DNA of 64,000 nucleotides from Capra hircus (taxonomy: Eukaryota > Chordata > Mammalia > Artiodactyla > Bovidae): NCBI RefSeq assembly GCF_001704415.2, contig NC_030808.1, positions 139,205,089 through 139,269,088 of the forward strand, read 5' to 3'. Positions within the stretch are counted from its first letter, which is position 1. Every line of letters starts with the position of its first letter. Of the stretch, positions 32,713 through 44,095 are shown piece by piece. The notes beneath the pieces are model-generated. The model was not told the DNA's origin and did not search any database. It saw only the letters and a list, made by a program, of their open reading frames with translations. A program made the position numbers and the translations under genes.

Positions 32713-33515
32713 AGACAGTTAGAACCTTACATGGGAAAACTGACTGGTTCAAAATTGGGAAAGGAGTATGACAAGGCTGTATATTTTCACCCTGCTTATA
32801 TAACTTATATAAAAAGTACATCATGTGAAATGCCTGGCTTGATGACTCACAAGCTGGAATCAAGATTGCCAGGAGAAATAGCAACAATCTCAGATATGCA
32901 GATGATACCTCTTTAATGGCAGAAAGTGAAGAGGAACTAAAGAATCTCTTGATGAAGGTGAAAGCGGAGAGTGAAAAAGCTGACTTGAAACTCAACATTC
33001 AAAAAACTAAGATCATGGCATCCAATCCCATCACTTTATGGCAAATAGAAGGGGGAAAAGTGGAAACAGTAACAGACTTTATTTTCTTGGGTTCCAGAAT
33101 CACTGCAGTCATGGGACTGCAGCCATGAAATTAAAAGATGCTTGCTCCTTGGAAGAAAAGCTGTGACAAACCTAGACAACATATTAAAAAGCAGAGACAT
33201 CATTTTGCTGACAAAGGTCCATATAGTCAAAGCTATGGTTTTTCCAGTAGTCATGTATGGATATGAGAGTTGGACCATAAGGAAGACTGAATGCTGAAGA
33301 ACTGATGCTTTTGAATTGTAGTACTGGAAGGACTCTTGCGAGTCCCTTGGACAGCAAGGAGATCCAACTAGTCAATCCTCAAGGAAATCAACCCTGAATA
33401 TTCACTGGAAGGACTGATGCTGAAGTTAAAAGTTCCAATATTTTGGCCACCTGATGCATAGTGTCAACTCATTGGAAAAGACCCTGATGGTGGGAAAGAC
33501 TGAAGGCAAAAGGAG
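32713..33515 (+). mobile_element. BovB LINE internal/3' fragment
   Basis: From GACAGTTAGAACCTTACATG through the RT box region (TCAGATATGCAGATGATACC) to GGGAAAGACTGAAGGCAAAA. Lacks the final ~170 bp of BovB. Broken into short frames. Confidence 0.9.
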
Positions 33516-33894
33516 TAACAAAAGCAATGAAAAACAAAGGTTAAAGTCAAAGAAACAGCTCCATCACGGAGTCAGAGTTGGCTCTTACCTGCAACACAAA
33601 GAAGAATTCCAAGGACAGGGGATCACAGACCAGGGTCCAGGCCCATCTGCACCTCTGGAGTCTTGAGTTGCAAGTACAAATCCCTGATGGCAGAGTACCC
33701 TGTGGCTTTTAAATTCAAGCATGAAAACAGAAGTCTGACTGTGTCTTCCAGGAGATGACTTGAGTTTCGGTTCCTCAAGTCGTAAGATCATTAGGATCTG
33801 CTGGGGCCCCTGTGTGAGGTCATGACTCTGGCTCTGGGATAGAAAGGGCAGGCTTCCTGGCTCTTCTGCTTTGTGGTTGTGTGGCTCCTCTGTT
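33516..33894. other. No feature assigned
   Basis: Unique-looking 380-bp spacer between oppositely oriented BovB fragments. It might be part of the LTR-like element left of 32713, but I cannot show that. Confidence 0.35.
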
Positions 33895-34945
33895 GTCCTC
33901 CATTATCTCCTGGAATTTGCTCAGATTCATGTCCATGGAATTGGTGATGCCTTCCAACCATCTCATCCTCTGCTGCTCTGTTCTTCTTTGGCCTTCAATC
34001 TTTCCCAGCATCAGGGTCTTTTCCAATGAGTCAGCTCTTTTCATCAGGTGACCAAAGTATTGGAGCTTCAGTGTCAGTCCTTCCAATGAATATTCAGGGT
34101 TGATTTCCTTTAGGACTGACTGGTTTAATCTCCTTGCTGTCCAAGGGTCTCTCAAGAGTCTTTTCCAGCTCCACAGTTTGAAGTCATCAATTCTTCAGTT
34201 CTCGGCCTTTTTTATAGTCCAATTTTCACATCTGTACATGACTACTGGAACAACCACAGTTTTGACTATACAGACCTTTGTTGGTAAAGTGATGCCTCTG
34301 CTTTTGAATATGCTGTCTAGGTTTGTCATAGCTTTCCTTCCAAGGAGCAAGTGTCTTTTAATTTCATAGCTGCAGTCACTGTCCACAGTGATTTTGGAGC
34401 CAAAGAAAATAAAATGTGTCACTGCTTCCACTTTCCCCCATTCTATTTGTCATGAAGTGATGGGACCAGATGGCATGATCTTAGTATTTTAAATGTTGCA
34501 TTTTAAGACAGCCTTTTCACTCCCCTCTTACACCGTCATCAAGAGGCTCTTTAGTTCCTCTTCAGTGTCTGCCATTAGAGTGGTATCATCTGCATATCTG
34601 AGGTTTTGATCTTGATTCCAGCTTGTGATTCCTTCAGCCCAGCATTTTGCATGATGTACTCTGCACATAAGTTAAATAAACAGGGTAACAATATACAGCC
34701 TTGTCATACTCTTTCCCAATTTTGAAACAGTCCATTGTTCCATGTTCAGTTCTAACTGTTGCTTCTTGACCTGCACATAGGTTTCTTAGCAGATAGGTAA
34801 GGTTGTCTGATACTTCCATCTCGCTAAGAATTTTCCAGTTTGTTGTGTTTCACACAGCCAAAGGCTTTAGCATAGTCAAAAAAGCAGCAGTAAATGTTTT
34901 TCTGGAATTCCTTTGCTTTCTCCATGATCAACAAATGTTACCTGG
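33895..34945 (-). mobile_element. BovB LINE 3' half
   Basis: Antisense from CATTATCTCCTGGAATTTGC (the very 3' end is missing) through the RT palm to AAAGGCTTTAGCATAGTCAA (FIDYAKAF region). Only short frames remain, e.g. RMRWLEGITNSMDMNLS on the minus strand. Confidence 0.9.
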
Positions 34946-35255
34946 GAATAAAGAGATGCTTTTAGTTGTCTCTGTCTCCATCTGTTTCTGCCTCTCTTAG
35001 TAATGCAGCAATAGAAGCCAGGGGGCAGGGGCAAATCATACCACCCTGCAGAAAACCCAATTAAGTGTGCACATGCATAATATCAATCCATGGAAAGTCA
35101 AGAACTTTCTTGAAGGGTTAAAGTCCCCGTTAAGTGTGGGTGTAAATTATGTTGGAATATCAATAAACAAGGACTCACATGAACAAAGCCTGTAAGTTTG
35201 CACCAAGTGCCCTTGAGCTATTATGTGGGCCCTCCACCACTGGAGTCCCTTCAAC

Positions 35256-35752
35256 ATTCAGTTCAGTTCAGTTGCTCAGTCGTGTCCGACTCTTTGCAAC
35301 CCCATGAATCGCAGCACTCCAGGCCTCCCTGTCCATCACCATCTCCCGGAGTTCACTCAGACTCACATCCATTGAGTCAGCAATGCCATCCAGCCATCTC
35401 ATCGTCTGTCGTCCCCTTCTCTTCCTGCCCCCAATCCCTCCCAGCATCAGAGTCCTTTCCAATGAGTCAACTCTTCGCATGAGGTGGCCAAAGTACTGGA
35501 GTTTCAGCTTTAGCATCATTCCTTCCAAAGAAATCCCAGGGCTGATCTCCTTCAAAATGGACTGGTTGGATCTCCTTGCCATCCAAGGGGCTCTCAAGTG
35601 TCTTTTCCAAGACCGCAGTTCAAAAGCATCAATTCTTCGGCGCTCAGCCTTCTTCATAGTCCAACTCTCACATCCATACATGACCACAGGAAAAACCATA
35701 GCCTTGACTAGATGGACCTTAGTTGGCAAAGTAATGTCTCTGCTTCAACATT
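35256..35752 (-). mobile_element. BovB LINE 3' end, young-looking
   Basis: CAGTTCAGTTCAGTTGCTCA to AAGTAATGTCTCTGCTTCAA. It keeps a 153-codon minus-strand frame (35268-35729) for the BovB C-terminus, with WTMKKAERRRIDAFELRSW, so it is little diverged. Confidence 0.92.
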
Positions 35753-36299
35753 AGAGCCACTCTAAAGAAATGATCAACATAATACATGTTCATGGTAAAA
35801 CAAAAGATTCAAACAGATGAGTCAAATTTCACTTTCTCTTGCCAATTCTTTCCCAAGTCTTTAGAAGTAATCATTTAATAATGGCTAATATTAGTAATTT
35901 ATTCATAATTAATAAAAACTATTAAAATAGTTTTTGTATATTCTTCTGGAATTCATATATACATAGTGTATAAATGAAAAATCAAATTGTAAAATGTTTA
36001 AGAAGACTATGTATAGTGCAGTAAATATAGTATAATATGGACTTTATTTTCTACTCTTTTTTCTTTCTACTTAAAATATCCAAGCAATCTTTCCTTATCA
36101 GCACATATAAATCTTTCGGATTTTGGGGGAAAAAAATAGCATTGTATCATTACTGTTGACTTAACCAGGCTTAATCTGTAGACTTTGGAGGCAGTTTCTA
36201 CTTATTTGCTATAATAAATACTGCTACTATAAACATTTTTGAGCATTTTATATATTTATGCAAATATCTATATGCTAAATTAAAAAATTTTTAAATTAA
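35753..36299. other. AT-rich, no feature recognised
   Basis: AT-rich unique-looking sequence between the BovB and an old L1. Confidence 0.4.
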
Positions 36300-36584
36300 A
36301 AACTTTTGATTGATGTATAGTTGATTTACAATGTTCTGCTAGTTTCTAGTGAACAGCACCAAGATTCAGTTATATATATATATACACACACACACATATT
36401 CTTTTCTATTATGGTTTATTATGGAATATTGAATATAGTTCCCTGTGCTATACAGAAGGACCTTATTGTTTATGTATTTTATGTTATATTATGTTTTAAT
36501 TTTGATTGGAATATATTTGGTTTACAATGTTTTGTTAGTTTCAGGTGTACAGCAAAGTGAATCAGTTATATATATACATTGTTG

Positions 36585-36792
36585 TTGTTTAGATGCTAAG
36601 TTATGTCCCACTCTTTTGGGACACCATGGATTGTAGCCCACCAGGCTCCTCTGTCCATAGGATTTCCCAAGCAAGCATACTGGAGTGGGTTATCATTTCC
36701 TTCTCCAAAGGATCTTCCAGACCTAGAGATCAAACCTGTGTCTCCTACATTGTCAGGCAGTTTCTTTACCACTGAGCCACCAAGGAAGTCCA
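36585..36792 (-). mobile_element. Bov-tA SINE within old L1
   Basis: TTGTTGTTTAGATGCTAAGT, CCACCAGGCTCCTCTGTCCA and TTCTTTACCACTGAGCCACC head complement. Confidence 0.9.
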
Positions 36793-37375
36793 TATGTATT
36801 CATATATCCACTCTTTTTTGTTTAAATATTATTTTTCCATATAGATCAATACAGAATATTGAGTAGAGTTCCCTACTATACAGTCGGTCTTTGCTAGTTG
36901 TCTATTTTATATATAGTATTGTGTATATGTCAATCCCCATTTCCCAATTTATCCCTCCTTTCCTTCTCTTTCCCCCTGGTAATCATACACTTGTTTTCTA
37001 CATCTGTGACTTTATTTCTGTTTTGTAAATAAGTTCATTTATACTGTTTTTTTTTGGTTGTTTTTTTTTTTTTTTTTAGATTCCACATGTAAGTGATATG
37101 ATACTTATCTTTCTGTCTGACTTACTTCATTTAGTATGATGGTCTCTAGGTCCATCCATGGTTGCTGCAAATGGCATTATTTTATTCTTTTATGGTTGAA
37201 TAATATTCTGTTGTATGTTTATCCATTTATCTGTCAATGGACATTTAGATTGCTTCCATGTCTTGGCTATTGTAAATAGTGCTGAAATGAACATCAGAGT
37301 TCATGTAGCATGTTTTTCTCCATATATATGCCCAGGAGTTGGGCTGCTGGATCACATGGTCACTCTACTTTTAAC

Positions 37376-37503
37376 TTTTTTTTTATTTTTAATTTTTGGC
37401 TGCACTGCCTGGTGTGTGAGATCTTAGTTTCCCAACCAGGGATCAAACCTGTGTTCCCTGAATTGGAAGCAAGGAGTCTTAATCACTGGACTGCCAGGGA
37501 GTC
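37376..37503 (-). mobile_element. CHR-type SINE within old L1
   Basis: TTTTTGGCTGCACTGCCTGG, CAACCAGGGATCAAACCTGT and AATCACTGGACTGCCAGGGA. Confidence 0.9.
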
Positions 37504-37765
37504 CTCTATTTTTAGCCTTTTAAGGAAACTCCATACTGCTTTTCACAATGACTGTACCTTCTTACATTCCCACCAATAGTGTAGGAGGGTTCCCTTTCCT
37601 CCACACCCCCTCCAGCAATATATTTGTAGATTTTTGGTGGTGGCCATTCTGATTGGTGTGAGATGGTACCTCATTGAAGTTTTGATTTGCATTTCCCTGA
37701 TGACTGGTAATGTTGAGCATCTTTTTATGTGCCCATTGGCCATCTGTATGTCTTCTTTGCATAGA

Positions 37766-38109
37766 ATAAATTCTCAAGGAATTTGTTAAGAATTTAAACT
37801 GTGCTAGTTTGTACATTTTAAATATATGTTGCCAAATTTCCCCACAGATATTGTACTTACACTGCAGCCCACGCTGTATGAGAATGCTTGTTTCTTATAC
37901 CTAAACTTTAAATTTTTGCCAAAATTGAAAAGAAAGCATTTTTATTATTTTTATCTTAGTTTCTGTAATTATGAGCCAGCTTGAGACTGTTTTCCTATGC
38001 TTTCATGTCAACTACCTATTTAAATCCTGTTTTTTCCCCCAACTATTGGGTGGCTCCTTACTGATTTTTAAGAGCTCTTTTCATAGTGAAGTATAAGCTC
38101 TTGTGTACA
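37766..38109. other. No feature recognised
   Basis: AT-rich unique-looking sequence. Confidence 0.4.
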
Positions 38110-38857
38110 TTGTTGTTCAGTCGCCAAGTCATGTTTGACTTTGTGACCCCATGAACTGTAGCACACCAGGCTTCCCTGTCCTTCACCATATCTCAGAGTT
38201 TGCTCAAACTCATGTCCATTGAGTTGGTGATGCCATCCAACCATCTCATCCTCTGCTGCCCCTTTCTCCTTTGGCCTTCAATCTTTCTCAGCATCAGGGT
38301 CTTTTCCAATGAGTTGGCTCTTCCCATCAGGTGGCCAAAGCTTCATTGGAGCTTCATCTTCAGCATCCATCCTTCCAATGCATATTCAGGGTAGATTTTC
38401 TTTAGGATTGAATAGTTTGATCTTTCTGTCCAAGGAACTCTCAAGAGTCTTCTCCAGCACAACAATTGGAAACCATCAATTCTTTGGTGCTCAGCCTTCT
38501 TTATAGTCTCACATCCAAACATGACTACTGGAAAAACCATAGCTTTGACATCAGCAAAGTGATATCTTTGCTTTTTAATATTGTGTCTAGGTGTGCCATA
38601 GCTTTTCTTCCAAGGAGCAAGTATCTTTTAATTTCATGGCTGCAGTCACCATCCGCAGTGATTTTGGAGCCCAGGAAAACAAAACCCGCCACTGTTTCTA
38701 CTTTATCCCCCATGTATTTGCCATGAAGTGATGGGACTGGATGCCATGATCTTACTTGTTTGAATGGTGAGTTCTAAGCCAGCCTTTTCACTGTCCTCTT
38801 TCACTCTCATCAAGAGGCTGTTTAGTTCCTCTTCATTTCCTGCCATTAGAATGGTAC
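38110..38857 (-). mobile_element. BovB LINE 3' end
   Basis: ATTGTTGTTCAGTCGCCAAG to TCCTGCCATTAGAATGGTAC; 5'-truncated in the RT at the catalytic-box region. Confidence 0.9.
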
Positions 38858-39603
38858 ATACAGCATGCTTATGGAGAATAACTTAATCATTTGTCATTTA
38901 TCATCTAACTTTAGTTAGGAAATTTTTTTTCTTTTTCCTCACACAGAAGTTGGAAAGGGTCACAGAGTTAAATTACCAGGATGTTTTATGGCTGCTGGGC
39001 TCAGTCAGGGAGGACCCTTTCTTGAGGTTGACCTTGTGCTTTGGTGGTGGGGGTACAGAGTCTTGTGGCTGAGTTATTATAGAAGAATGACTTCTTTCCT
39101 TACCTTATGACTCTAAGGAAATTTTAGGAAGTCTAACCAAAATATCTCCACCATTTTTTTCCCCCCTAGAAATGCTTCTGGGTCTGTGGTTGTCAGCTCA
39201 CTGCAGGAGCACACCCATGTAGGTATCTCTTTTGGGAATGACATCTTGCTCTGCCTGACTTACTGAATGTCATGGGATGTGGGCCTTTGGTCCCAATTAA
39301 CAGGGCAAGCTCTGCTTGACCCAGCTTCTGAGTTTTCTGCTGAGATAGCTGCTTGGGTGAAAATCGCAAAGAATAGGTGTAGAGGGTGTGGCACTGAAAA
39401 TGTCTTCCTTTTCCCCTGTAAGCTCTGGGGACAATCCAAAGGATGCCAATGGAGACAAATCCAGAAACATTGTCCCAATTAGTGACTCAGACTCTCTCTT
39501 GCCAGATATGAAATGATGGGCTAACCAACCATAATCTCCAAAGTTTTCCAATCTTGTATTATTTTGTATGATTCATTCAGATTGTTTGTTTATGAAGTAT
39601 TTC
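38858..39603. other. Unique 0.75-kb stretch, no gene assigned
   Basis: No repeat was recognised. The overlapping ORFs on both strands at 39260-39551 are mirror frames without a recognisable domain. Confidence 0.45.
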
Positions 39604-39790
39604 TGTTGTTGTTCAGTTGCTCAGTCGGATCCTACTCTTTGCGACCTCATGGATTGCAGCATTCCAGGCTTTTCTGTCCTTCACCATCTCCTGAAGTTTG
39701 CTCAAACTCATGTTCATTGAGTTGGTGATACCATCCAACCATCTCATCCTGTTGCCCTCTTCTCCACCTACCTTCAATATTTCCCAGCAA
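39604..39790 (-). mobile_element. BovB LINE 3' end abutting a sense BovB
   Basis: TTGTTGTTCAGTTGCTCAGT to CTTCAATATTTCCCAGCA. It joins head-to-head with the sense BovB starting at 39791. Because this piece is the extreme 3' end, it is not a twin-priming inversion. Confidence 0.88.
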
Positions 39791-41755
39791 AGTTCGTGAT
39801 ATTGTGCAGGAGACAGGGATCAAGACCATCCCCATGGAAAAGAAATGCAAAAAAGCAAAATGGCTGTCTGGGGAGGCCTTACCAATAGCTGTGAAGAGAA
39901 GAGAGGTGAAAAGCAAAGGAGAAAAGGAAAGATATAGGCATCTAAATGCAGAGTTCCAAAGAATAGCAAGAAGAGATAAGAAAGCCTTCTTCAGTGATCA
40001 ATGCAAAGAAATAGAGGAAAACAACAGAATGGGAAAGACTAGAGGTCTGTTCAAGAAAATTAGAGATACCAAGGGAGCATTTCATGCAAAGATGTGCTCG
40101 ATAAAGGACAGAAATGGTATGGACCTAACAGAAACAGAAGATATTAAGAAGAGGTGGCAAGAATACATGGAAGAACTGTACGAAAAAGATCTTCAGGACC
40201 CAGATAGTCATGATGATGTGATCACTAATCTAGAACCAGACATCTTGGAATGTGAAGTCAAGTGGGCCTTAGAAAGCATCACTACGAACAAAGCTAGTGG
40301 AGGTGATGGCATTCTGGTTGAGCTATTTCAAATCCTGAAAGATGATGCTGTGAAAGTGCTGCACTCAATATGCCAGCAAATTTGGAAAACTCAGCAGTGG
40401 CCACAGGACTGGTAAATGTCAGTTTTCATTCCAATCCCAAAGAAAGGCAATGCCAAAGAATGCTCAAACTACTGCACAGTTGCACTCATCTCACATGCTA
40501 GTAAAGTAATGCTCAAAATTCTCCAAGCCAGGCTTCAGCAATACGTGAACCATGAACTCCCTGACATTCAAGCTGGTTTTAGAAAAGGCAGAGGAACCAG
40601 AGATCAAATTGCCAACATCTGCTGGATCATGGAAAAAGCAAGAGAGTTTCAGAAAAACATCTATTTCTGCTTTATTGACTATGCCAAAGCCTTTGACTGT
40701 GTGGATCACAATAAACTGTGGAAAATTCTGAAAGAGATGGGAATACCAGACGACCTGACCTGCCTCTTGAGAAACCTATATGCAGGTCAGGAAACAACAG
40801 TTCGAACTGGACATGGAACAACAGACTGGTTCCAAATAGGAAAAGGAGTAAATCAAGGCTGTTTGTTGTCATCCTGCTTATTTAACATATATGCAGAGTA
40901 CATCATGAGAAACACTGGACTGGATGAACACAAATCGGAATCAAGGTTGCTGGGGAAAATATCCATAATCTCAGATGACATCACCCTTATGGCAGAAAGT
41001 GAAGAACTAAAAAGCCTCTTAATGAAAGTGAAAGAGGAGAGTGAAAAAGTTGGCTTAAAGCTCAACATTCAGAAAACGAAGATCATGGCATCCAGTCCCA
41101 TCACTTCATGGGAAATAGATTGGGAAACAGTGGAAACAGTGTCAGACTTTATTTTTTTGGGCTCCAAAATCACTGTAGATGGTGACTTCAGCCATGAAAT
41201 TAAAAGACGCTTACTCCTTGGAAGAAAAATTATGACCAACCTAGACAGCATATTGAAAAGCAGAGACATTACTTTGCCAACAAAGGTCCGTCTAGTTAAG
41301 GCTATGGTTTTTCCAGTGGTCATGTATGGATGCAAGAGTTGGACTGTGAAGAAAGCTGAGCACCGAAGAATTGATGCTTTTGAACTGTGGTGTTGGAGAA
41401 GACTCTTGAGAGTCCCTTGGACTGCAAGGAGATCCAACCAGTCCATTCTGAAGGAGATCAGTCTTGGGTGTTCATGGAAGGACTGATGCTAAAGCTGAAA
41501 CTCCAGGACTTTGGCCACCTCATGCGAAGAGTTGACTCACTGGAAAAGACCATGATGCTGGGAGGCATTGGGGGCAGGAGGAGAAGGGGACGACAGAGGA
41601 TGAGATGGCTGGATGGCATCACCGACTCGATGGACGTGAGTTTGAGTGAACTCTAGGATTTGGTGATGGACAGGGAGGCCTGGTGTGCTGCTATTCATGG
41701 GGTCACAGGGAGTCAGACACGACTGAGCGACTGAACTGACTGACTGACTGATTCT
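39791..41755 (+). mobile_element. BovB LINE, EN-end through 3' end
   Basis: Longest sense BovB in the window, from the end of the endonuclease region (GATATTGTGCAGGAGACAGG) to GACTGAGCGACTGAACTGAC + TGACTGACTGA. It carries the decayed RT reading frame listed at 39804-41656. The tail repeats GACT rather than poly(A). Confidence 0.93.
39804..41656 (+). pseudogene. BovB reverse-transcriptase ORF, disabled
   Basis: Role when intact: the BovB (RTE-clade) polyprotein nicks target DNA with an AP-like endonuclease and copies its RNA by target-primed reverse transcription. Here one frame runs 39804-40412 (linker, WPQDW), is cut by TAA at 40413-40415, and reopens to 41486 (RT fingers with SVFIPIPKKGNAKECSNYC, FIDYAKAFDCVDHNK, C-terminal FELWCWRRLLRVPW). 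The catalytic box is damaged: SDDITLM is present where other copies here have RYADDTTLM, reflecting loss of about 6 bp near 40974. A 1-bp deletion near 41471 (GTTCATGGAAGG versus GTTCATTGGAAGG elsewhere) shifts the C-terminus to another frame (41387-41656). Endonuclease codons are absent. It is not a host gene. Confidence 0.9.
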
Positions 41756-41984
41756 TTTCTGTGTAAGTTTAGTGTCAATATTCCCACCCATTTCTTTATT
41801 CAAGTGTTTCAGAAGGTGTGGTGGCTCAGCAAGAACTCTCTGCAAAGCAGGGTAGCTGGTGAGTGATTCAAGTTCAACATCTTGAGTTGTGGGAGTTTGG
41901 GATGTCACCACTGAGTGCTCCTCAACCCCTGGAAGTGATCCAGGCCACTTCTAGCTTCAGTGTGAGCTCTTCCTTGATTCATCC

Positions 41985-42092
41985 TCTTTTTGAAAATATT
42001 TTTATTGGAGTACAGATGATTTACAATGTTGTGTTAGCTTGTGCTGCACAGAAAAGTGAATCCGTTACACATATAGATATATCCACCCCCTC
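41985..42092 (-). mobile_element. Old L1 3' end fragment
   Basis: TTTTTATTGGAGTACAGATG, ATTTACAATGTTGTGTTAGC and GAATCCGTTACACATATAGA. Confidence 0.7.
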
Positions 42093-42313
42093 TAGGGCTT
42101 CCTGGGTGACTCAGATGCTAAAGAATCTTCCTGCAATACAGGAGATCCAGGTTCAATCCCTGGGTCAGGAAGATCCCCTGGAGAAGGGAATGGCAACCCC
42201 ACTCCAGTATTCTTGCCTGAGAATCCCATGGGCAGAGGAGCCTGGTGGGCTACAGTCCATGGGTAGCAAAGAGTTGGTCATGACTGAGCGACTAAAACAC
42301 ACACACACACACT
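42093..42313 (+). mobile_element. Bov-tA SINE with (CA)n tail
   Basis: GGCTTCCTGGGTGACTCAGA, GGTTCAATCCCTGGGTCAGG and GGTCATGACTGAGCGACTAA, followed by a (CA)8-type tail at about 42296-42312. Confidence 0.92.
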
Positions 42314-42379
42314 CCTTTCTAGATTCTTTTCCCAGTGCTCTCTTTTTATGGGGTGGGGGTGTTGCAGCATGGGACACAC

Positions 42380-42472
42380 TGAATCTTAGTTCCCTGGCCA
42401 GGGATTGAACCCATGCCCCCTGAAGTGGAAGTATGGAGTCTTAACTGCTGGACCACCAGGGCAGTTCCATGC
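42380..42472 (-). mobile_element. CHR-type SINE fragment
   Basis: AATCTTAGTTCCCTGGCCAG, GGGATTGAACCCATGCCCCC and ACTGCTGGACCACCAGGGCA. Confidence 0.88.
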
Positions 42473-42802
42473 GTCCATTCCTTTGAAGGTAGACTGCACC
42501 TCCAGTGTGTCCACCTTAGACCCTAAGGGGCTGGAAGGCTGCTGGTGTTACTGCAGGCAGGCAGGTAGGTCTGAGCAGAGAAAAGGGGACCGGGGCCAGG
42601 CAGCAGGAAATCACACAATTTGTAAACAGTGAGGGTCCGTGGGCAGAGAGAGGAAAGCAGGAACCTTCAGACTGACAGGAAGCTGCATATTTTGGGTGAT
42701 AAGGGTCCAAGTGGCAAAAAAGGAAAGGCAGGGGAAGGGCAGGAATCTTCTGTGTCTAAATGTAACCTGTTGCTCACTGTGCTCTCATTATAGTAAGATT
42801 TG
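42473..42802. other. No feature recognised
   Basis: Unique-looking, purine-rich around 42560-42750. Confidence 0.4.
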
Positions 42803-43018
42803 CATGCTCAGTCTCTAAGTCATGTCTGACTCTTTGCAGCGCCATGGACTGTAGCCTGCCAGGCTTCTCTGTCCATGGAATTCTGCAGGTGAGAATACAG
42901 GAGTGGGTTTCCATTCCCTTCTCCAGGGGACCTTCCCAACCCAGGGATCGAACCCATGTCTCCTGAGTCTCCTGCATTGGCAGGAGGGTTCTTTCCCACT
43001 GAGCCACCTAAAGAAGCC
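42803..43018 (-). mobile_element. Bov-tA SINE
   Basis: GCATGCTCAGTCTCTAAGTC, CCTTCTCCAGGGGACCTTCC and TTCTTTCCCACTGAGCCACC. Confidence 0.9.
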
Positions 43019-43622
43019 CTGAGAGTGTATCTTTGCTCAAATAAGCTTTCACTTTACTTTCTCAACCTCTTTGCTTCGTCTCTGAATTCTTTTTCAATGA
43101 AGAAGAACCTCAAATTCACCTGCAATGCTAGAACCTGGGGGCTGAAAATGGGTGGAGCTACAAGGAGAAGGGAAGGGGTGCAGGTTGTGAGCCTGGTGTT
43201 CATCTGCTCCCTTGATCTGGTCCACAGTGTTAGGGGCCCTCTACCTTGATCACATCTGGCTCCCTCCATCCCCCTCTGCACACTTCTAGCAACCCTGCCC
43301 TGTATTGTTCTAAAACCTTACTGACCTGGCTTCAGAGATCAAGTTCAAGCTCTCAATCTAGTCCCAACCTGTGCCCCTGATTTATCTCTCACTCTGGACC
43401 AACACAGACTTTCTCCTTGAGCCTGGATATTCAAGTGTCAACCCTCCATCACAAGCATACCTGCTCAGGTGCACACACCCATACCCACTTGTTCACCATC
43501 ATCTGTCTCCAGAACTTCCCCAGGTGAAACTCTGTCCCCATTAAATACTAACTCTCCATTTCCCCTACCCCAGCCTCTGGCAACTGCCCTTCTACTTCCT
43601 GTCTAGATGAATTTGACTGCTC
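43019..43622. other. No feature recognised
   Basis: Unique-looking C-rich sequence with no supported ORF. Confidence 0.4.
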
Positions 43623-43634
43623 TAGGTACCATAT

Positions 43635-43763
43635 CGGAGAGGGCAATGGCACCCCACTGCAGTTCTCTTGCCTGGAAAATCCCATGGATGGAGGAGCCTG
43701 GTGGGCTACAGTCCATGGGGTTGCACAGAGTCGGACACGACTGAAGCGACTTAGCAGCAGCAA
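43635..43763 (+). mobile_element. BovA-type SINE, 5'-truncated
   Basis: GGAGAGGGCAATGGCACCCC to CGACTTAGCAGCAGCAA, flanked by a perfect 12-bp duplication TAGGTACCATAT (43623-43634, 43764-43775). Confidence 0.92.
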
Positions 43764-43894
43764 TAGGTACCATATAGAAGTGGGATCAAGCAGTATTTAT
43801 CCTTTTGTGAGCTGCTTATTGCAGTAAACATTTTAAAACACCTCTCCACCATGGACTGGGTAAGAATTCCCACACCTGGGGTCAGAATCGCTGG

Positions 43895-44095
43895 GTCATT
43901 GGGGTGATTCAAGAATTCACCTGCAGTGCATAAGACACAGGAGGCCTGGGTTTGATCCCTGGGTCAGGAAGATCCTCTGGAGGAGGAAATGGCAACCTAC
44001 TCCAGTGTTCTTGCCTGGAGAATCCCACAGACAGAGGAGCCTGGCGGACTAGTCCATGGGGTGGCAAAGAGTCTGACACAGCTTAAGATCTAAAT
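43895..44095 (+). mobile_element. Bov-tA SINE
   Basis: TCACCTGCAGTGCATAAGAC, GGGTTTGATCCCTGGGTCAG and GTCTGACACAGCTTAAGATC. The 5' head is diverged. Confidence 0.85.

Larger units (their letters stand above)
36300..37765 (-). mobile_element. Old L1 3' end, split by two SINEs
   Basis: Antisense L1: GATTTACAATGTTCTGCTAG, TATAGTTCCCTGTGCTATAC, CATTTAGATTGCTTCCATGT, then GATTGGTGTGAGATGGTACC. It is interrupted by Bov-tA (36585-36792) and CHR (37376-37503). A second GTTTACAATGTTTTGTTAG copy near 36515 suggests an internal duplication of the 3' UTR. Confidence 0.85.

Noticed and set aside
39804..41656. Long reverse-transcriptase-like ORFs as a possible host or novel retron-like gene
   Set aside because: They match the many other BovB copies in this window, end in BovB 3' sequence and carry stops, a frameshift and a broken YADD box.
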